The notes beneath the pieces are model-generated. The model was given only the letters and a program-made list of their open reading frames with translations. It searched no databases and had not been told where the DNA came from. Shown in pieces: positions 61,244 through 64,000 of a stretch of DNA of 64,000 nt (the first letter of the stretch is position 1; the number at the start of each line of letters is the position of its first letter). Origin of the DNA: Nostoc sp. TCL26-01 (GTDB lineage Bacteria; Cyanobacteriota; Cyanobacteriia; Cyanobacteriales; Nostocaceae). The stretch covers positions 1 through 64,000 of the forward strand of contig NZ_CP040297.1 of the NCBI RefSeq assembly GCF_013393945.1. Reading direction: 5' to 3'. Both the position numbers and the translations under genes were made by a program.

Positions 61244-64000
61244 ATGCTATTTAAGCACCATCAACAAAAGCTGTTGAGATGGATTGCAATGTTCCTAGTA
61301 GGAACATTTCTACAATTGTTGTTTTACATCCCAACACCAGTTTTATCTCAAAACCCCAATAGCTGTAGCAGTATTACAGCCCCACTCACACCCGAAGAAC
61401 AAACTTATGCTCGTGCGGCTTGGCAGTATTTTGTCAAAAATTATCAGCCAGCAACGGGATTTACCAATGCTACTGGGGGTTATCCTTCCGGTACAATTTG
61501 GGACATGGGTAATTATTTAATGGCCTTGAATGCTGCACGCTGGTTAAATCTGACTGACCAAGCAGACTTTGATACTCGCCTTAACAAATTTTTAACTACT
61601 CTCAACAGTCTGAAATTATTTGAAGATGCGTTGCCCAATAAAGTTTATCATGCAGCCACTGCACAAATGGTTGATTATGGCAACAATGTGATTGAGCAGG
61701 GTATTGGTTGGTCGGCTTTGGATATTGGGCGAATGTTGGCGGCGTTTGATGTCATCCGCAGTTGTCATCCGCAATATAATGATTGGCTCAAAGGAATTAT
61801 CGCCAAGTGGCAAGTAGCGCGATCGCTCAAAGATGGGCAACTTTTTGGCGCAACTGTTCTCCCAGATAAAAAAACATTATTGGTGCAAGAAGGACGACTC
61901 GGTTACGAAGAATACGGTGCTAGAGGTTATCAACTTTGGGGTTTCTCTGCACCTAAAGCGATCGCTTTTGAGCCGTTCAAACTAGTGGAAATTAATGGTG
62001 TGCAAATTCCCGTTGATACCCGTGACTTTAAAAGCACCAACGCCAATAATTACGTTGTTAGTGAGTCTTATATCCTTGACGGGATTGAATTTGGCTGGCA
62101 AGGTGAGTTGGCTGATTTTGCTGCCAGAGTTTTAGATGTGCAGAAACGGCGTTACGATACTACAGGTCAGTTAACTGCGGTTACAGAAGATAATATCGAC
62201 CAAGCACCTTATTTTCTCTACAACACCGTATACGCCAATGGTGCAAACTGGGCAACTATTACCGATGCTAATCAACCTTACCCACAGTTTCGCAGCATCA
62301 GTACCAAAGCTGCTTTTGGCTGGCGCTATCTGTTTCCCGATCATGCCTATGCTCAAAAAGTTTTTGATGTGGTTAAGGATCTCCGCAGTCCTGATGATAG
62401 TGGTTATTATGCCGGGATTTATGAAGAATCCAAACAACCCAACAAAGCTTTGACAGGTAATACAAATGGGTTAATTTTGGAGATTTTATATTACAAAGCT
62501 AGGGGAAATCGCCCTTTAATTGGCTCTAGTTCAGTTAGTGTCTCTACTGGTAAGCCCGTTGAGAATACTTCTCCTGCCACACCTCCCAATTCTATATCTA
62601 CTGTCAAGCCCAGTGAGAATGCTGCTTCTGCAACGCCTCCAACTGCAACCCTGACGAATACTTCTAAACCTACAGAAGTAGCTATTACACCTATTCCACC
62701 AGTCGGTAGTCCGAAGTCGTCATCTAATCTCAAATTAGAGCGATCGCTGTCGGTGATTGAACGACGTTATGCAGAGGCGGCTTGGCGATACTTTCAAGCT
62801 AATTATCATTCTAAAAATGGGCTAATTGACGATCGCAGTGATTTTAAAGGTGCAACTCTCTGGGGACTAGGAGATTATCTGGCTGCACTTCATAGCGCGC
62901 GATCGCTCGATATCATTACACCCAAAGAATTTGACCAGCGCACCCGCCATCTTTTAGCAGCATTGACAAAATTACCATTATTTGCTGAGGAGTTGCCGAG
63001 TCGGGGTTACGATACGCGCACTCTACAATCAGTAGATTATGGTGGAAATCCAGTTCCAGAAGGTAACGGTTGGTCAGCTTTAGATTTAGGCAGGATACTA
63101 GCAGCACTTTACAACTTAAAAACCTGTCATCCAGAATACACAACTGCCGTAGATAAAATTGTGTTGGATTGGTCATACTTGCGTGTGGTACGTGAAGGTA
63201 TTCTCTCCAGCGCTACTGTCACTAAAGAGCCAGATGGGCGATCTTTTACCCGCGTTAATCCCGAAACCCGCTTGGGTTATGAAGAATACGCCGCCCGTGC
63301 GTTTCAATTATGGGGGTTTAATGTTGAAGGTTCTGTTGTTGGGGGTGAATATCAAACGACCCCAGTAGAAGGGGTAAAAGTCCCAACCCAACGCCGTCGC
63401 CAGGATACCAACTCCCAAGTTAATCAATATACAGTGAGCAATCCTTTTCTAGTTTACGCTCTGGAGTTTGGACTAGATCCACAGATGCGATCGCTCTTTG
63501 AACCAATTTTCCAAGCCCAAGCCGAACGTTACCGTCGGACTGGCACTCTCACAGCCTCAGCCACCACCCTTATTGATCGCCGTCCTTACATTGTCCACAC
63601 TACAATTACTGGGCAGGGTAAGCCTTGGGTAGCTTTAGGAGATAACGGTCAACCTGTACCCAAGGGACGACTGGTAAGTACAGCAGTAGCTTTTGCTTAT
63701 CATGCTCTGCTACCAGAAAACAAGTATAGTCAACAGTTACTCCAAGGAACGACTGACTTATACAATCCCTTAGCTGGATTTTATGAAGGCTTCTATGAAA
63801 CCACGGGTAAAACAGCAGTTGGTTTCACCAGCAGCACCAACAGTATAATTTTGCAATCGTTGTTGTACAAGGCGATGAATCGACAGCCGCTAATTCGTCC
63901 AACTACTACAATGAACTCTCCTTGGTGGGAAGCAGTTACTAAAGGAAATTCTGGGCGAGGTCTACCCAATATTGCCAGACAACAAACTAAGTTAATTGGT
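61244..64000 (+). CDS. DUF3131 protein with two domain copies (3' end outside the window)
   Basis: An uninterrupted reading frame of 919 codons that runs off the right edge. An N-terminal hydrophobic signal or anchor (LLRWIAMFLVGTFLQLLFYI) is followed by a first DUF3131 domain (about 45-420: TYARAAWQYFVKNYQPATGF, GTIWDMGNYLMALNAARWLN, EGRLGYEEYGARGYQLWGFS). A Ser/Thr/Pro linker (about 425-500) and a second DUF3131 domain (about 505-890: RYAEAAWRYFQANYHSKNGL, LGYEEYAARAFQLWGFN) complete the visible part. The same tract arrangement as in the upstream single-domain gene suggests duplication. The true C-terminus cannot be seen. Confidence 0.85.
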   Translation, partial: MLFKHHQQKLLRWIAMFLVGTFLQLLFYIPTPVLSQNPNSCSSITAPLTPEEQTYARAAWQYFVKNYQPATGFTNATGGYPSGTIWDMGNYLMALNAARWLNLTDQADFDTRLNKFLTTLNSLKLFEDALPNKVYHAATAQMVDYGNNVIEQGIGWSALDIGRMLAAFDVIRSCHPQYNDWLKGIIAKWQVARSLKDGQLFGATVLPDKKTLLVQEGRLGYEEYGARGYQLWGFSAPKAIAFEPFKLVEINGVQIPVDTRDFKSTNANNYVVSESYILDGIEFGWQGELADFAARVLDVQKRRYDTTGQLTAVTEDNIDQAPYFLYNTVYANGANWATITDANQPYPQFRSISTKAAFGWRYLFPDHAYAQKVFDVVKDLRSPDDSGYYAGIYEESKQPNKALTGNTNGLILEILYYKARGNRPLIGSSSVSVSTGKPVENTSPATPPNSISTVKPSENAASATPPTATLTNTSKPTEVAITPIPPVGSPKSSSNLKLERSLSVIERRYAEAAWRYFQANYHSKNGLIDDRSDFKGATLWGLGDYLAALHSARSLDIITPKEFDQRTRHLLAALTKLPLFAEELPSRGYDTRTLQSVDYGGNPVPEGNGWSALDLGRILAALYNLKTCHPEYTTAVDKIVLDWSYLRVVREGILSSATVTKEPDGRSFTRVNPETRLGYEEYAARAFQLWGFNVEGSVVGGEYQTTPVEGVKVPTQRRRQDTNSQVNQYTVSNPFLVYALEFGLDPQMRSLFEPIFQAQAERYRRTGTLTASATTLIDRRPYIVHTTITGQGKPWVALGDNGQPVPKGRLVSTAVAFAYHALLPENKYSQQLLQGTTDLYNPLAGFYEGFYETTGKTAVGFTSSTNSIILQSLLYKAMNRQPLIRPTTTMNSPWWEAVTKGNSGRGLPNIARQQTKLIG

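Overview
The window is chromosomal DNA from a filamentous, heterocyst-type cyanobacterium of the Nostoc/Anabaena/Trichormus group (Nostocales). The grounds are photosystem II genes (psbB, psbT), ndhD, a ferredoxin-thioredoxin reductase variable chain (ftrV), a beta-monoglucosyldiacylglycerol synthase (mgdA), a complete hmp hormogonium-motility locus, very frequent HIP1 octamers (GCGATCGC), and the short tandem and dispersed palindromic repeats typical of Nostocales intergenic DNA.

Layout. 1-2.3 kb: hypE-hypA-hypB, the end of a hydrogenase-maturation operon. 2.3-8 kb: small housekeeping and unknown genes (TPR protein, GST, YajQ, MAPEG, SLOG/DprA-like protein, phosphotransacetylase-like protein, probable EbsA). 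8.6-13 kb: mgdA, ndhD and ftrV. 13-20.5 kb: YdcF, a membrane protein, an APH-kinase fusion, an EgtD-like methyltransferase bracketed by mobile-element-like repeats, a PfkB sugar kinase, a 341-bp element with 13-bp terminal inverted repeats, and hemJ. 20.9-21.3 kb: a six-repeat CRISPR array with no cas genes nearby. 23.2-36 kb: hmpF divergent from hmpA-B-C-D-E, a chemotaxis-like system for type IV pilus motility. 36.4-40 kb: a RelE/YafQ-type toxin-antitoxin pair, a PIN-toxin relict and a dipeptide-type ABC transporter pair. 41.4-45.5 kb: psbB, psbT, rpsA and a HAD phosphatase. 45.7-48.2 kb: a HindVP-type restriction endonuclease, a C5-cytosine methyltransferase and an XRE regulator. 48.3-53 kb: small genes including a solitary HicB-like protein, Uma2, nadA, a metallophosphoesterase and tRNA-Ser(UGA). 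53.3-59.6 kb: a four-gene cluster (coiled-coil protein, TM-BON-OmpA protein, Rab-like GTPase, soluble hybrid histidine kinase). 59.7-64 kb: two DUF3131 proteins, the second with two domain copies and running off the right edge.

How the genes work together. Hyp proteins insert the [NiFe] centre of hydrogenase. The hmp operon links a methyl-accepting receptor (HmpD) through CheW (HmpC) to a very large CheA (HmpE) and two response regulators (HmpA, HmpB), with HmpF acting on the pili. The restriction endonuclease and methyltransferase form a likely active type II system: reading the whole window by eye I found no GRCGYC site, the target expected for this family, where about 30 would be expected by chance. 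The most promising undescribed system is the 53.3-59.6 kb cluster, which looks like an envelope-anchored GTPase/phosphorelay module.
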